Below are positions 28,554-37,690 of a stretch of DNA of 64,000 nucleotides, piece by piece. Below the pieces are notes generated by a model. That model did no database searches. It had not been told where the DNA came from and saw only the letters and a program-made list of their open reading frames with translations. The DNA is from Saccharomycopsis fibuligera x Saccharomycopsis cf. fibuligera (Eukaryota; Ascomycota; Saccharomycetes; Ascoideales; Saccharomycopsidaceae), in the NCBI GenBank assembly GCA_001936135.1, contig CP012816.1, forward strand, positions 747,501 through 811,500, written 5' to 3'. The first letter of the stretch is position 1. Every line of letters begins with the position of its first letter. A program made the translations under genes and the position numbers.

Positions 28554-31130
28554 ATGGGCCAGAAGGGACAAAAGAAAAACGCTAAAGGGCGTTTGGATAG
28601 ATACTATTATCTTGCTAAGGAGAAGGGTTACAGAGCTCGTTCTGCCTTCAAGATTTTACAAATTAATTCCAAGTATAACAACTTCTTGTCCAAATCTAAA
28701 GTGGTGATTGATTTATGTGCCGCTCCGGGTTCTTGGTGCCAAGTGGCTTCTCAAGTTTGTCCTCCAGGGACTTTGATTGTCGGTGTGGATATTGTGCCTA
28801 TTAGACCATTGAAGAATGTCACTTTTTTCCGTTCAGATATTACTTCCCAAGACTGCAAGTCTCAATTAGCAGGGTTCTTGAAAACCGTGAAGGCCGATGT
28901 CGTGCTTCATGATGGTGCTCCAAATGTTGGTTTGAATTGGTATCAAGATGCATATTATCAATCTACTTTGACTCTTAGTGCTTTGAAATTAGCCACCGAA
29001 CATTTGAACCAAGGTGGTGTTTTTGTTACCAAGATTTTCAGATCGAAAGATTACAACAAGTTGATGTGGATTTTTAACCAGTTATTCGAAAAAGTGGAAG
29101 CAACTAAACCACCATCTTCCAGAAACGTATCTGCTGAAATTTTTGTTTTTTGCAAAGGTTACAAAGCTCCAAGAAGAATTGATCCTAAATTTTTGGATCC
29201 TAAAGAAGCTTTTCAAGAGTTGCCTGATGGCAAACAGAATATGGAAGCTAAAGTTTTTAATCCTCAAAAGAAAGTCAGAAAGAGAGATGGTTATGAGGAG
29301 GGTGATTATACTCAGTTCCATGCCACCCCAATCATGGATTTGGTTAAGACTGAAGAACCAATTGATATGTTGGGTTCAATGAATCAGTTCACTATTGATA
29401 AATCTGATCCACAATGGAAAATTCTTAAGAAGATGAAAGAAACTACTCCAGAATTGTTAGAATGCATGAAGGACTTGAAAGTGTTGGGTAGAAAAGAATT
29501 CAAGCATTTGCTTAGATGGAGAAAGAAGGCAAGAGAATTACTTGATATCAAAGATGAGGCCACAGCTAAAAAAGAGGCCGAGGCCGAAATGGTTCAAGTG
29601 GAACCATTAAATGAAGAACAAAAGATTGAAAAAGAATTGGAAGATTTGACCAACAAACAACAGCAGAAAATCAAAAGAATCAAGAAGAAAGCTAATGAAT
29701 TGAAACAAAAAGAAATTTACAGAATGCAAATGAGCATGATTACCGATAAAGAAATGGGTATTGAAGCTGCTAGTAATGGTTCGGAATCACTTTTCAGTCT
29801 TAAAGCTGCTAAAAAGTCAGGAAAAATTGACGATTTGATAAAGGGTAAAAAGAGAATGATTTTTAGTAAAGAAGATATTTTTAATGGGAATGAAGTATAT
29901 TACGGTGATGACGATGATAAGGATGCTCACAAAAATGAAGATAGTGACTTGGATAATCTTGATTCTTTGGAAAGTCAATTGGACTCGATGTACCAAGACT
30001 TCAAACAGCGTCAAATTGAGAAAGATGCCAACGCCAAGGCTAAGTATAATAGAAGTGGTGATGATGAAGAAGAATGGGGCGGTATTGAAGACAAGGCTGA
30101 CAAGAGCGACAATGAAGATGAAGAAACAAAGAAAGATTACGAAGCTGATGATACTGATAGTGAGCTTTCCGATAGTGATGATGATGAGCGTATCAATGAA
30201 ATTATTAGGCAAAGAAATGAGAAAAAGAAGACCTTAAGTGAAAGAGCTAAGTTGTTGTTCGATGACCCAATTTTCAAGCAGACTGAAGCTCTTAAACCGA
30301 AAAATAAACCAGAGACTCAAGCACAGACGCAGAAGAAGACAAAGAAACAAGCTAAAGTTGAAGAAGAAGAAGAAGAAGAAGAAGACGAAGACGTTACCAT
30401 GAAGGACAACTACGACTCTTCTAGTGACGAAGAAGATGACGAGGATAATCAAATAGAATTAGTGCCAAGTGGTAAAGAATACAATGGTAACGTTAATGAT
30501 TCTGAATCTGACTTTGCCTCCGATTCTGATGATGAATCCAATGGTAAAAATGCTCATAAAGAAAAAGTGGATATTGCCACAGTGGAGGCTATGACGTTAG
30601 CTCATCAACTTGCTCTTGGTCATAGATCCAAGCATGACGTGATGGATGATGGATTCAACAAGTACTCATTCCGTGAAACTGATGGCCTACCTGAATGGTT
30701 CCTTGATGAAGAAAAACAACACTCTAAGATCGCTAAACCAATTACCAAAGAAGCTGCATATGCCATCAAGGAAAAACTCAAACAATTGAATGCGAGACCG
30801 ATTAAGAAGGTGCTTGAAGCTCAAGGTAGAAAGAAGATGAGAGCTTTAAGAAGATTAGAGAAGATGAAGAAGAAATCTGATGTGATTAATGATGACTCTG
30901 CTATGTCTGAAAAGGATAAGGCTGAAGAGATTAGTAAGTTGATGAAACGTATGTCCAAGAAGCCTAAACCAAAGCAAAAGGTTACTTTGGTTGTGGCTGC
31001 TGGCCAAAACAAGGGTTTATCTGGTAGACCAAGAGGTGTTAAAGGTAAATATAAGATGGTTGACGGTGTTATGAAGAACGAAATGAGAGCATTACGTCGT
31101 ATTGCTAAAAAAAACAAGAAGAAGCATTGA
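28554..31130 (+). CDS. SPB1: Spb1 27S pre-rRNA 2'-O-methyltransferase
   Basis: 858 aa, close to the 841 aa of S. cerevisiae Spb1 (YCL054W). The N-terminal FtsJ/RrmJ methyltransferase domain (about 1-205) has the SAM motif DLCAAPGSWCQVA (53-65) and the full K-D-K-E tetrad: K33, D120 (VLHDGAPNVG), K160 (FVTKIFRS) and E195. The middle DUF3381-type region (about 230-400) is followed by long acidic low-complexity stretches (about 440-680) and the Spb1 C-terminal domain (about 690-858), ending in GLSGRPRGVKGKYKMVDG and a basic tail. Family knowledge: Spb1 methylates the A-loop guanosine of 25S rRNA and acts in nucleolar 60S assembly. I saw no in-frame CTG. Its 3' end faces the KTR-type gene. Confidence 0.97.
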   Translation: MGQKGQKKNAKGRLDRYYYLAKEKGYRARSAFKILQINSKYNNFLSKSKVVIDLCAAPGSWCQVASQVCPPGTLIVGVDIVPIRPLKNVTFFRSDITSQDCKSQLAGFLKTVKADVVLHDGAPNVGLNWYQDAYYQSTLTLSALKLATEHLNQGGVFVTKIFRSKDYNKLMWIFNQLFEKVEATKPPSSRNVSAEIFVFCKGYKAPRRIDPKFLDPKEAFQELPDGKQNMEAKVFNPQKKVRKRDGYEEGDYTQFHATPIMDLVKTEEPIDMLGSMNQFTIDKSDPQWKILKKMKETTPELLECMKDLKVLGRKEFKHLLRWRKKARELLDIKDEATAKKEAEAEMVQVEPLNEEQKIEKELEDLTNKQQQKIKRIKKKANELKQKEIYRMQMSMITDKEMGIEAASNGSESLFSLKAAKKSGKIDDLIKGKKRMIFSKEDIFNGNEVYYGDDDDKDAHKNEDSDLDNLDSLESQLDSMYQDFKQRQIEKDANAKAKYNRSGDDEEEWGGIEDKADKSDNEDEETKKDYEADDTDSELSDSDDDERINEIIRQRNEKKKTLSERAKLLFDDPIFKQTEALKPKNKPETQAQTQKKTKKQAKVEEEEEEEEDEDVTMKDNYDSSSDEEDDEDNQIELVPSGKEYNGNVNDSESDFASDSDDESNGKNAHKEKVDIATVEAMTLAHQLALGHRSKHDVMDDGFNKYSFRETDGLPEWFLDEEKQHSKIAKPITKEAAYAIKEKLKQLNARPIKKVLEAQGRKKMRALRRLEKMKKKSDVINDDSAMSEKDKAEEISKLMKRMSKKPKPKQKVTLVVAAGQNKGLSGRPRGVKGKYKMVDGVMKNEMRALRRIAKKNKKKH

Positions 31131-31616
31131 ATTATATCACGAAATCTTTTTATAATAGCTATCCTTTATAATTTATAATTTTCCCCTAAATAAGTTTTTA
31201 TTCTATTTCAAATTCTTTGTTTTTTAAAAAATTTATTAGTTTTTTTGCCGTTGATGGTTTTGGCACATTTTTACATTTTTCGTTTCTTTACGCAAGTCAT
31301 TATAGAGTACTGAATCAATACGGGTATGAAATAACTCTAACATTTTTTTTTTTTTTTTTCGTAAAATTGACTTGTAAATGAGTGTATTTTTTTACTAATA
31401 GTACCTTTGAGCATCGTTACGTGAAAAACGAAAAAAAAAAAAAAAAAAAAACAAGAAAAAGTTGGAATGTAACAGTATCAACGCAGCCGTTATGGCCATG
31501 GAATTCAAAAACTCTTATCATAAACAGAAACTATAAATTATAAAAAAAAAAGGAAAAATGCTTTTTTGAATGCTAGAAACAAAATTAGATAAACAAAAAG
31601 GTACAATGAGAAAAAA
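31131..31616. other. Convergent intergenic SPB1 / KTR-like
   Basis: 486 bp, very AT-rich with T and A homopolymers (about 31344-31360, 31432-31451). Presumed polyadenylation regions of both genes; no other feature. Confidence 0.5.
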
Positions 31617-33347
31617 TCAACCATACTTTTCTTTGTAAAGATTATATTTTTGCAACACAAACTGCTCACCGAACTCTAACTGTTTCAACTTATAATATTG
31701 CAGCTGGTCTTCAAGCTTTCCTATCAAGGACAACCAGAATCCCGTACAGCTATAATCATCAAATGTGAAATCAAAAATCTGACTACAAGCGCATTTGTTT
31801 TTCAAAAACAATTCGTCATTCAATGGACACGTTTCATAAGGAGCATGTAAGTATCCGATATCATTGAACCAATGCACTTGATCTCTGGATAAGAATAAGG
31901 AGACTGCAATTGAATGAATCACTGCATCCCCGAATCTCGAATAGAAAAAACCTCCAGTTTGATCAATATGTTTGAAGAATGATTGATAGGTTTCGGATCG
32001 AAATATGTCCATATTGGCGATTTCAAAATTGTTCCAGTAATGGCAGAGATTGTATTCAGAATTTTCAATTATGGATGCGAGTTTATGACGATTGGAGGGA
32101 TGAAAAAGATCCTTGAACGAAGTATTTGAGTCATTGAAAATATTTACATGAGGACTTCCTATTAAGAATTCAAGTAATGAGTTGGAGTCAATGCTGTCCA
32201 AATTAAAATGCAGAGCTTGTGATCGTGACCTTTCAAGCAGCAGCTCATTTATGTTATTTGGCTTTGCCTCACCTTCAACTGGAGACAAAAGCCATTCTTT
32301 GACAATATCCCAAAGCCCATAAATGGTTTCTTTATATTCGAATATTGATATAACAAACCCGTAGTCTTTTTTGTTGTTCTCCATGAATTTGAACACATCA
32401 TAGTTAATATCGCAGTTCAACCTTATTCCAGGTTCAAGTCTCCAATAATACTTGTAATTTTGCATGAAGCTAGTGTTGTAAAAAAACCCAGATTGAAATC
32501 GGCACATGTGTCTATAGGATTCTGAATTGCCATATTTTACTCCAATGGCAGCTAGTTGCTCCCTGAGGTATGCGGCATATTCCAAATCAATATGTTTTGG
32601 ATACGACCAGTATTTCGACGGAATCAAATCGAAAAATACATTGCCAGAAACAAGATTGGAAACTTTGACAATGAATTCAGACGTGAATGGTTTATCATTC
32701 AAAAACACCCAATCATAATGGAACTTTCTATTGAAGCGGTCTTCGACATTTTGAATAGTTTGGAGCATCTCGTAAAGATCCGAGTTGCGACAAAGGGTGA
32801 ACAAAGTCGCATTGGCATGTTGTGGGGGATGGTTCCCCAGTGAGCTGCCGGCAGCAGTATAACTTTTAAGTCTCATGTGTGGAAGAGTAATATTTTGAAG
32901 ATGATAGGTATTTTTGGGATGACCAGCTATGGTATCAGCAACATTTTTTACTGTAGCAAGACGGCTGAATTCTTCATCGTAATTTGAGGATTGCGATGCT
33001 GATGATGATCCCTGTAATATTTTTTGGCCCTGGAGACCAATGCTATTGATATTTGCACTTATTGGCGAATCTGAAAAAGTCAATGATTCTCCACTGAGTG
33101 AGGGATCTGTTCTTAAAGTATTCCAAAACGTAGATATTTCATGTTTAATGCTGATGAATGTCAGGATGCTGTCACTATTGTTTGCAAAAATTTCCATTAT
33201 TAAAAGTGCGGCTATGGCCATAATCGCTAATACCAGCGGCTTCATTACTATTCTAGCGCCAGTAGCACTCCTCCATTGGTATTTACCACCAGAAGGAACA
33301 TTTTCCTGGGATTGGTTCTCCTTCTTCACCAAACAGCTGCCTCCCAT
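31617..33347 (-). CDS. KTR/KRE2-family alpha-1,2-mannosyltransferase (GT15)
   Basis: 576 aa from the ATG at 33347; the longer frame above begins at GTG. A type II Golgi protein: short basic cytosolic tail, a transmembrane anchor at about 36-55 (PLVLAIMAIAALLIMEIFA), a stem of about 120 residues, then the GT15 catalytic domain. Signatures include ATLFTLCRNSDLYEML, the FHYDWVFLNDKPFT strand, YRHMCRFQSGFFY, YYWRLEPGIRLNCDI, and the catalytic-site block YNLCHYWNNFEIANMDIFR followed by GGFFYSRFGDAVIHSIA and YLHAPYETCP. In Kre2-type enzymes the glutamate of this NFEI block is the proposed nucleophile; it is present. It uses GDP-mannose to extend O- and N-linked mannans. The exact paralogue (KRE2/MNT1, KTR4, MNT3/4 types) cannot be told by eye. 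Confidence 0.93.
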   Translation of the reverse strand: MGGSCLVKKENQSQENVPSGGKYQWRSATGARIVMKPLVLAIMAIAALLIMEIFANNSDSILTFISIKHEISTFWNTLRTDPSLSGESLTFSDSPISANINSIGLQGQKILQGSSSASQSSNYDEEFSRLATVKNVADTIAGHPKNTYHLQNITLPHMRLKSYTAAGSSLGNHPPQHANATLFTLCRNSDLYEMLQTIQNVEDRFNRKFHYDWVFLNDKPFTSEFIVKVSNLVSGNVFFDLIPSKYWSYPKHIDLEYAAYLREQLAAIGVKYGNSESYRHMCRFQSGFFYNTSFMQNYKYYWRLEPGIRLNCDINYDVFKFMENNKKDYGFVISIFEYKETIYGLWDIVKEWLLSPVEGEAKPNNINELLLERSRSQALHFNLDSIDSNSLLEFLIGSPHVNIFNDSNTSFKDLFHPSNRHKLASIIENSEYNLCHYWNNFEIANMDIFRSETYQSFFKHIDQTGGFFYSRFGDAVIHSIAVSLFLSRDQVHWFNDIGYLHAPYETCPLNDELFLKNKCACSQIFDFTFDDYSCTGFWLSLIGKLEDQLQYYKLKQLEFGEQFVLQKYNLYKEKYG

Positions 33348-33705
33348 GGTCAATAGCAAAATGAGCTGTGCCTTATTGAAAGGATCAATAAGTCGGTTAG
33401 TTGGTGGTATTTGAATTTGACAGACTGAGTGCCCGACACTCACAACTGCAGTGAAAATATTCTATTTTGCGGTGGTGCAAGACCAATGGCCCGTGCATAC
33501 GGTACAAAAGGTAATAATTAGCGGATTTATACAACAATAGTACCGTACACAAATGCTACAATTAGATGTTTTACATTCTATATTTATTGAATAATTGAAA
33601 GGGGAAGAGGACAACTAAAGATGTAAAAGAGGAGAACGCAAAAAAAGACATGAAGTATACAAAATAAACGAAAGAAACAAGAGTAATAAAATTATCAATA
33701 ATCTA
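33348..33705. promoter_or_regulatory. KTR-like promoter / PYP1 3' region
   Basis: A 358-bp gap between two minus-strand genes. AT-rich; no distinctive motif beyond short A/T elements. Confidence 0.45.
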
Positions 33706-34807
33706 TTATTTATTCTTCAATTCAATGTAAGATTCAATAGTTCTCTTTCCAGAGATAATATTCTTAACTGCTTCGTGAATGTCACTAAAGTCAGCAAAAG
33801 TCTTGTATGGGATCTTTTCCTTCTCACAGTATTTTATCAAATCTTTACCCTGCTTACCAAACAATAACTCAGATTCTCTGGCAGCAGACAAATCACTAAC
33901 CCCGTCACCGCAATAAAAGTAGTGAACTTTCTTGTCCTTTGGAGTGACTGAATTTTTGTAAGCAATGATTTTTTTAATTTCAATAGACTTGTCATGACCG
34001 AATGCAGTATCATCTCTATAAACAATATCCCATGAATTATCGGCAGCTACTTGAACTCCATTGGATATTATTTCAAGAGGATGTTTACTGTAAAATCCAC
34101 TATGATCTTCATCCAATAATTTAAGAAGCAAGTTATGAATGATCGGTTTCATGCCACTGGAAACAATAATCACCAAGACATTATTTTTGATGGCCCATTC
34201 GTAAAATCCTTTGAAGCCACGGTCCAATTTGATATTTTTCTTCAAGTACTCAATACATTCTGGCCATGGAGTATGAACAGAGTCCAACATTTGCTGGAAC
34301 CCGTCTCTGAAACTGAGTCTTTCATGCAAAATTTCGTCATTGAGCTTCTTACGCTCTGGATATCCCATACCAAGAGTATCAGTTAAATAATCATTGCTGT
34401 CCTTTGGAGTAAGTTAGTAAAACAATTTCTGGTAAAGATGAGTACGAATGTGAATGGTAAGAATGAAACAAAAAAAAAAAGTTAGCTCGAGATTTTAGAA
34501 AATTTGATAACAACCAGATCAACTCCACAAACAAGTTGCTTCCAGCGGCAATTAACTGAGATATACGTGGCAGACCTGACCAACTATGGTCAATCCAAAG
34601 GTAAATTCCCGAAGAATTAGAGAACTAAAAATAAAACAGATTCCGGTTGGTACCAGCCAAAACTAACTAATTAGTCCAAAATTGAAGCAACTTCCTAATA
34701 CGTCAGCAACGTACCTGCAAAGTGATAGTGCCATCAAAATCAGAAAACACAATGTGGTCGGCCTGCTTGACCTGAGTCCAGAAGTCTTCGCTCAATGTAT
34801 TAGTCAT
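33706..34807 (-). CDS. PYP1: Pyp1-like HAD phosphatase, two exons
   Basis: 262 aa after removing one intron: exon 1 34807-34715 (31 codons, ATG to Gln), exon 2 34401-33706. Exon 1 carries the HAD motif SDFDGTIT with D23 nucleophile and D25; exon 2 opens with DSNDYLTDTLGMG, exactly as in S. cerevisiae YNL010W (VTLEDSNDYLTDTLGFG). Further conserved blocks: FRQGF-like FRDGFQQML, VIIVSSGMKPII (motif II Ser), FGHDKS (motif III Lys) and YFYCGDGVSDLSAA (motif IV). Family knowledge: Pyp1 dephosphorylates sugar-alcohol phosphates, a metabolite-repair role in the cytosol. The exon junction keeps frame and homology, so the structure is well supported. It lies in a same-strand run with the KTR-like gene and GPI16, but with separate promoters. 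Confidence 0.95.
34402..34714 (-). other. PYP1 intron (313 nt)
   Basis: 5' splice site GTACGT (34714-34709), a canonical TACTAAC branch point (plus-strand 34413-34419) and the 3' splice site CCAAAG at 34402, only about 11 nt after the branch. The intron splits the gene immediately after the catalytic DFDGT motif. Confidence 0.93.
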
Positions 34808-35210
34808 GATTATTTGTGAGTTGAGGATAACAAGGTTGTTACTGGGGAGTAGCAAAAGTGAATTTGTGTTCAAGTATACACATACATCTTGCAAAAGGCC
34901 AGGAGAAGCCGAAAGGAAAGAAACAGCAGTGCCGTGGCATCCTTGTGATTATTATTCGTCCGAAAGAGCTATTGTCATTTCAGCACACCCGTGAACCCTC
35001 TACATTATATTTAAGCTCCCGTACACCATGCTTCTTTTTTACCGCTACAGACTGCAAGCAATTAACCACGTAATTTGGTTTAGCTAATTTTACAGACCAT
35101 TCAAATTATCATTATGCAAAAAATTTGATTAATATGCTTACTGTAATAATAAATAATGAATAAACATGAGATATGAAAAAAAAGTATATATAATTTTTTG
35201 AACAAAACCG
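34808..35210. promoter_or_regulatory. PYP1 promoter / GPI16 3' region
   Basis: 403 bp. A TATA-like AAATATAAT, read on the minus strand around 35000-35010, lies about 195 bp upstream of the PYP1 ATG. The rest is AT-rich with no other recognised element. Confidence 0.45.
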
Positions 35211-37073
35211 CTAATCTTTTTTCAACTTACTTTTGATTGTACTCTTCACTTTATTAATGGGAGCAAGTATGAGCAATTGCAACAAATTTTTTCTCTCCGG
35301 AAGACTGGCTACTAACTTTTCATACTCTTCTTCACTGATGACCCTCTTCATGAGCAAATTAAACACTGTACCAAATACTAGTGCCATTATTGTTGACGTC
35401 AAAATAATAACATTGTAAGGCATTGAAAAATCTGGTGTTGGCAATGACACTAACAAAGGTGCGGTTCGTAGTGTATAATAAGACTGATTGCTAAAACTGT
35501 CAATCAAAGTAATAACTGCAGGTTCTAATTCAAATCCGTGGTTTGCATCTGGTGGATATTCGCTATATAATAACAATGACTTGTCAAAGGAGTAAGTAAA
35601 GGTTATCACTGAATTTTTTGGGATTCTAAGCAATAACTCGAGCTTTGTTGGCCTTTGTCTATCAATAGCGGTTACATAAGAAATATTTTTAATGATATCG
35701 GTCTTATTAAGCACTGGTCCATTTAATGACTGCTGATCGGATTTTTGACTGATTTTCAATGTGTTTAAATATATTCTCAAATACCATGGTAAAGATTCAA
35801 AATAAACGAGATCCAAATCATGATCTGTTGGATTTTTAAAGACTATTCTAAACCCACCTTTGTCTAGCTCATAACCAGTAATGGATCTACTCACATAAAT
35901 TTCAGGTTTAGCGGATTCGCTGATTTGTATCTTATTATATGAGTTCTTCAACTTAAATTTCAAATTAAATTCCTCTTTTTTTGGCGGGTTGTTGTGCAAA
36001 GTGAAACAATTGTTGGAATCCAAATCAGTATTGGCAAATAATAAGTGACCTGATTCTTTGTCCATAGATGACAACTCACCACGGAGTTCCCAATAATCAT
36101 CACGGTTAACATCGGCACATATTTCACTAGTTCCTATTTTTTTGTCAATTTTCACTTTTTTCCCAAAAATCTTGTCCAAATCAAAGCTCAACTCATCTGA
36201 GTAATCATTCACTGGGAAACAATGATATGAATCGTAATGTTTATCATAATCGCAATTCAATTCTTCACCAGGTATTGGTTTTGGCAATGGTCTTTTAATT
36301 TTGTTTAAAACAGTAGGAATATTGAACACAGTGTTCAAATTAATGATTAACTTATAGTAGACATTTGAATCATTAATATCAAAAGTATTAACATCAATAG
36401 ATGTACCCACCCACTTACTATCAAACAATTTATGCCCATCGAGCAAAGAAGAAATACCCACTCTTCCTTTTGTAGGCAAAAGCTTCATTATAGGCGTCAA
36501 GTTTTCGGTACATATTGGTTCTCTTGGGAGGGCAGCTCTGAGCAAATATGTGTTATTGTTAGTAGTTTGAATGGAGCGACTGAATGCATGTTCAGGATAT
36601 GTGGTTCTAGTCTCATCAATAAAATTCAAACTAGCGCAAAAAAAGCCAGACAAAGAATTCACCAAAAAGGTCCACTTTTTATATGCTTCTTCCCGACTAT
36701 TTGCCTTTATGGTGGCCCATAATTCCAAGCCGTTGCCGCCGCTTGTATAACCATCACTCGGTAATTTGCCCCAGCTTTCAGAGTTCCAATACCCGCTGGT
36801 GAAGCGAATGCTCAAGTTCTTCGTATCTGTCTGAGTGATGAGGTTTATAATTGAGTTTGGGAATATATTGAAATTACTAATAATGGATGCTGAGTTTCCC
36901 TGCTGATCGAGATCATGGTTTGGGAACTCCGAAGATGTCAAGTTGAAGTTGAAATTTGTATGCAAGTGGCCATTGGGAAGAGGCGTTAGGGATAACTTCT
37001 CATCGTAGCTCGCACACACAAATGATACTATTAAAAGCACCAAAGCTGTGATACCACATCGAAAATGATACAT
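35211..37073 (-). CDS. GPI16: Gpi16 (PIG-T) GPI-transamidase subunit
   Basis: 620 aa from the ATG at 37073, near the 610 aa of S. cerevisiae Gpi16. That start puts a signal peptide (MYHFRCGITALVLLIVSFVCAS) at the N-terminus. An in-frame ATG at 37238 would add 55 residues in front of it and lies just downstream of a TATA palindrome, so it is less likely. Conserved parts: SLTPLPNGHLHTNFNF, the lumenal RFTSGYWNSESWGKLP block, a long lumenal domain with several N-glycosylation sites, and a single C-terminal transmembrane helix (about 575-595, VIILTSTIMALVFGTVFNLL) with a short basic cytosolic tail ending KSKLKKD. Role: structural subunit of the ER GPI transamidase with Gpi8, Gaa1, Gpi17 and Gab1. 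Confidence 0.94.
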   Translation of the reverse strand: MYHFRCGITALVLLIVSFVCASYDEKLSLTPLPNGHLHTNFNFNLTSSEFPNHDLDQQGNSASIISNFNIFPNSIINLITQTDTKNLSIRFTSGYWNSESWGKLPSDGYTSGGNGLELWATIKANSREEAYKKWTFLVNSLSGFFCASLNFIDETRTTYPEHAFSRSIQTTNNNTYLLRAALPREPICTENLTPIMKLLPTKGRVGISSLLDGHKLFDSKWVGTSIDVNTFDINDSNVYYKLIINLNTVFNIPTVLNKIKRPLPKPIPGEELNCDYDKHYDSYHCFPVNDYSDELSFDLDKIFGKKVKIDKKIGTSEICADVNRDDYWELRGELSSMDKESGHLLFANTDLDSNNCFTLHNNPPKKEEFNLKFKLKNSYNKIQISESAKPEIYVSRSITGYELDKGGFRIVFKNPTDHDLDLVYFESLPWYLRIYLNTLKISQKSDQQSLNGPVLNKTDIIKNISYVTAIDRQRPTKLELLLRIPKNSVITFTYSFDKSLLLYSEYPPDANHGFELEPAVITLIDSFSNQSYYTLRTAPLLVSLPTPDFSMPYNVIILTSTIMALVFGTVFNLLMKRVISEEEYEKLVASLPERKNLLQLLILAPINKVKSTIKSKLKKD

Positions 37074-37690
37074 TATGAGAGATAGTGTATCCTGTAGATG
37101 GCGTCGAAGAAGAGACCAAGAAGCAATAACCGGTATGGTAACAACAGTTTCTGTTTCTTGTGGCTTTCTGTTTTGTTTCTGGTTCTGTTTCGTTCTTTTT
37201 GACCATCGCCAAGGGTTGCGGGCACTGATGGTTACCATATAAACGGTATATATACCATTTTAACGGTTTACTGAACCCTGTCACTTCCTCAAACATACTG
37301 GTCCTTATGTTACCTTCGTTCATAGTAACTACATAAAGCACATACTGTGAAAACAAGACAATACTCTCCTGTAATTGCTTCCAATTTCACATACAATAAG
37401 CTCACCCAACAATATCTATATTTAACCATCAAAATTCTACTGTAGGCCTCTCCCGCGGCTTTTCCGCGGCCATGTTTAAGGCGCGTCGGAGCACATGCAT
37501 CTGCGTTTATTGCTTATCGTGGTTTTCGAGAAAGTTTCTAGTATATAAATCACACTGGGCTTCCACTTGTTTTTACTTTCTTTTGTTTCTTTTCAGCTAG
37601 CTATAGTATATTGTAGCATCATTTATAAGGTAGTCCGTGCACTCATAGTAGATATCATCGAACAATTGGTAATCATTGCATAAATATCTT
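37074..37690. promoter_or_regulatory. Divergent GPI16 / GUD1 promoter
   Basis: 617 bp. GPI16 side: palindromic GGTATATATACC at 37245-37256. GUD1 side: TATATAAAT at 37542-37550, about 141 bp before the ATG; a GATA-factor core (CTTATC, about 37513-37518); and two CCGCGG palindromes (37453-37458, 37464-37469) whose centres are 11 bp apart. GATA and paired CGG sites would fit nitrogen/purine-catabolic control of GUD1 (inference). Confidence 0.6.

Noticed and set aside
31472-31500. GTATCAACGCAG followed by TTATGGCC resembles a common cDNA-library adaptor
   Set aside because: Only a 12-nt core matches and the flanks look like ordinary AT-rich intergenic DNA between SPB1 and the KTR-like gene; chance similarity is likelier.
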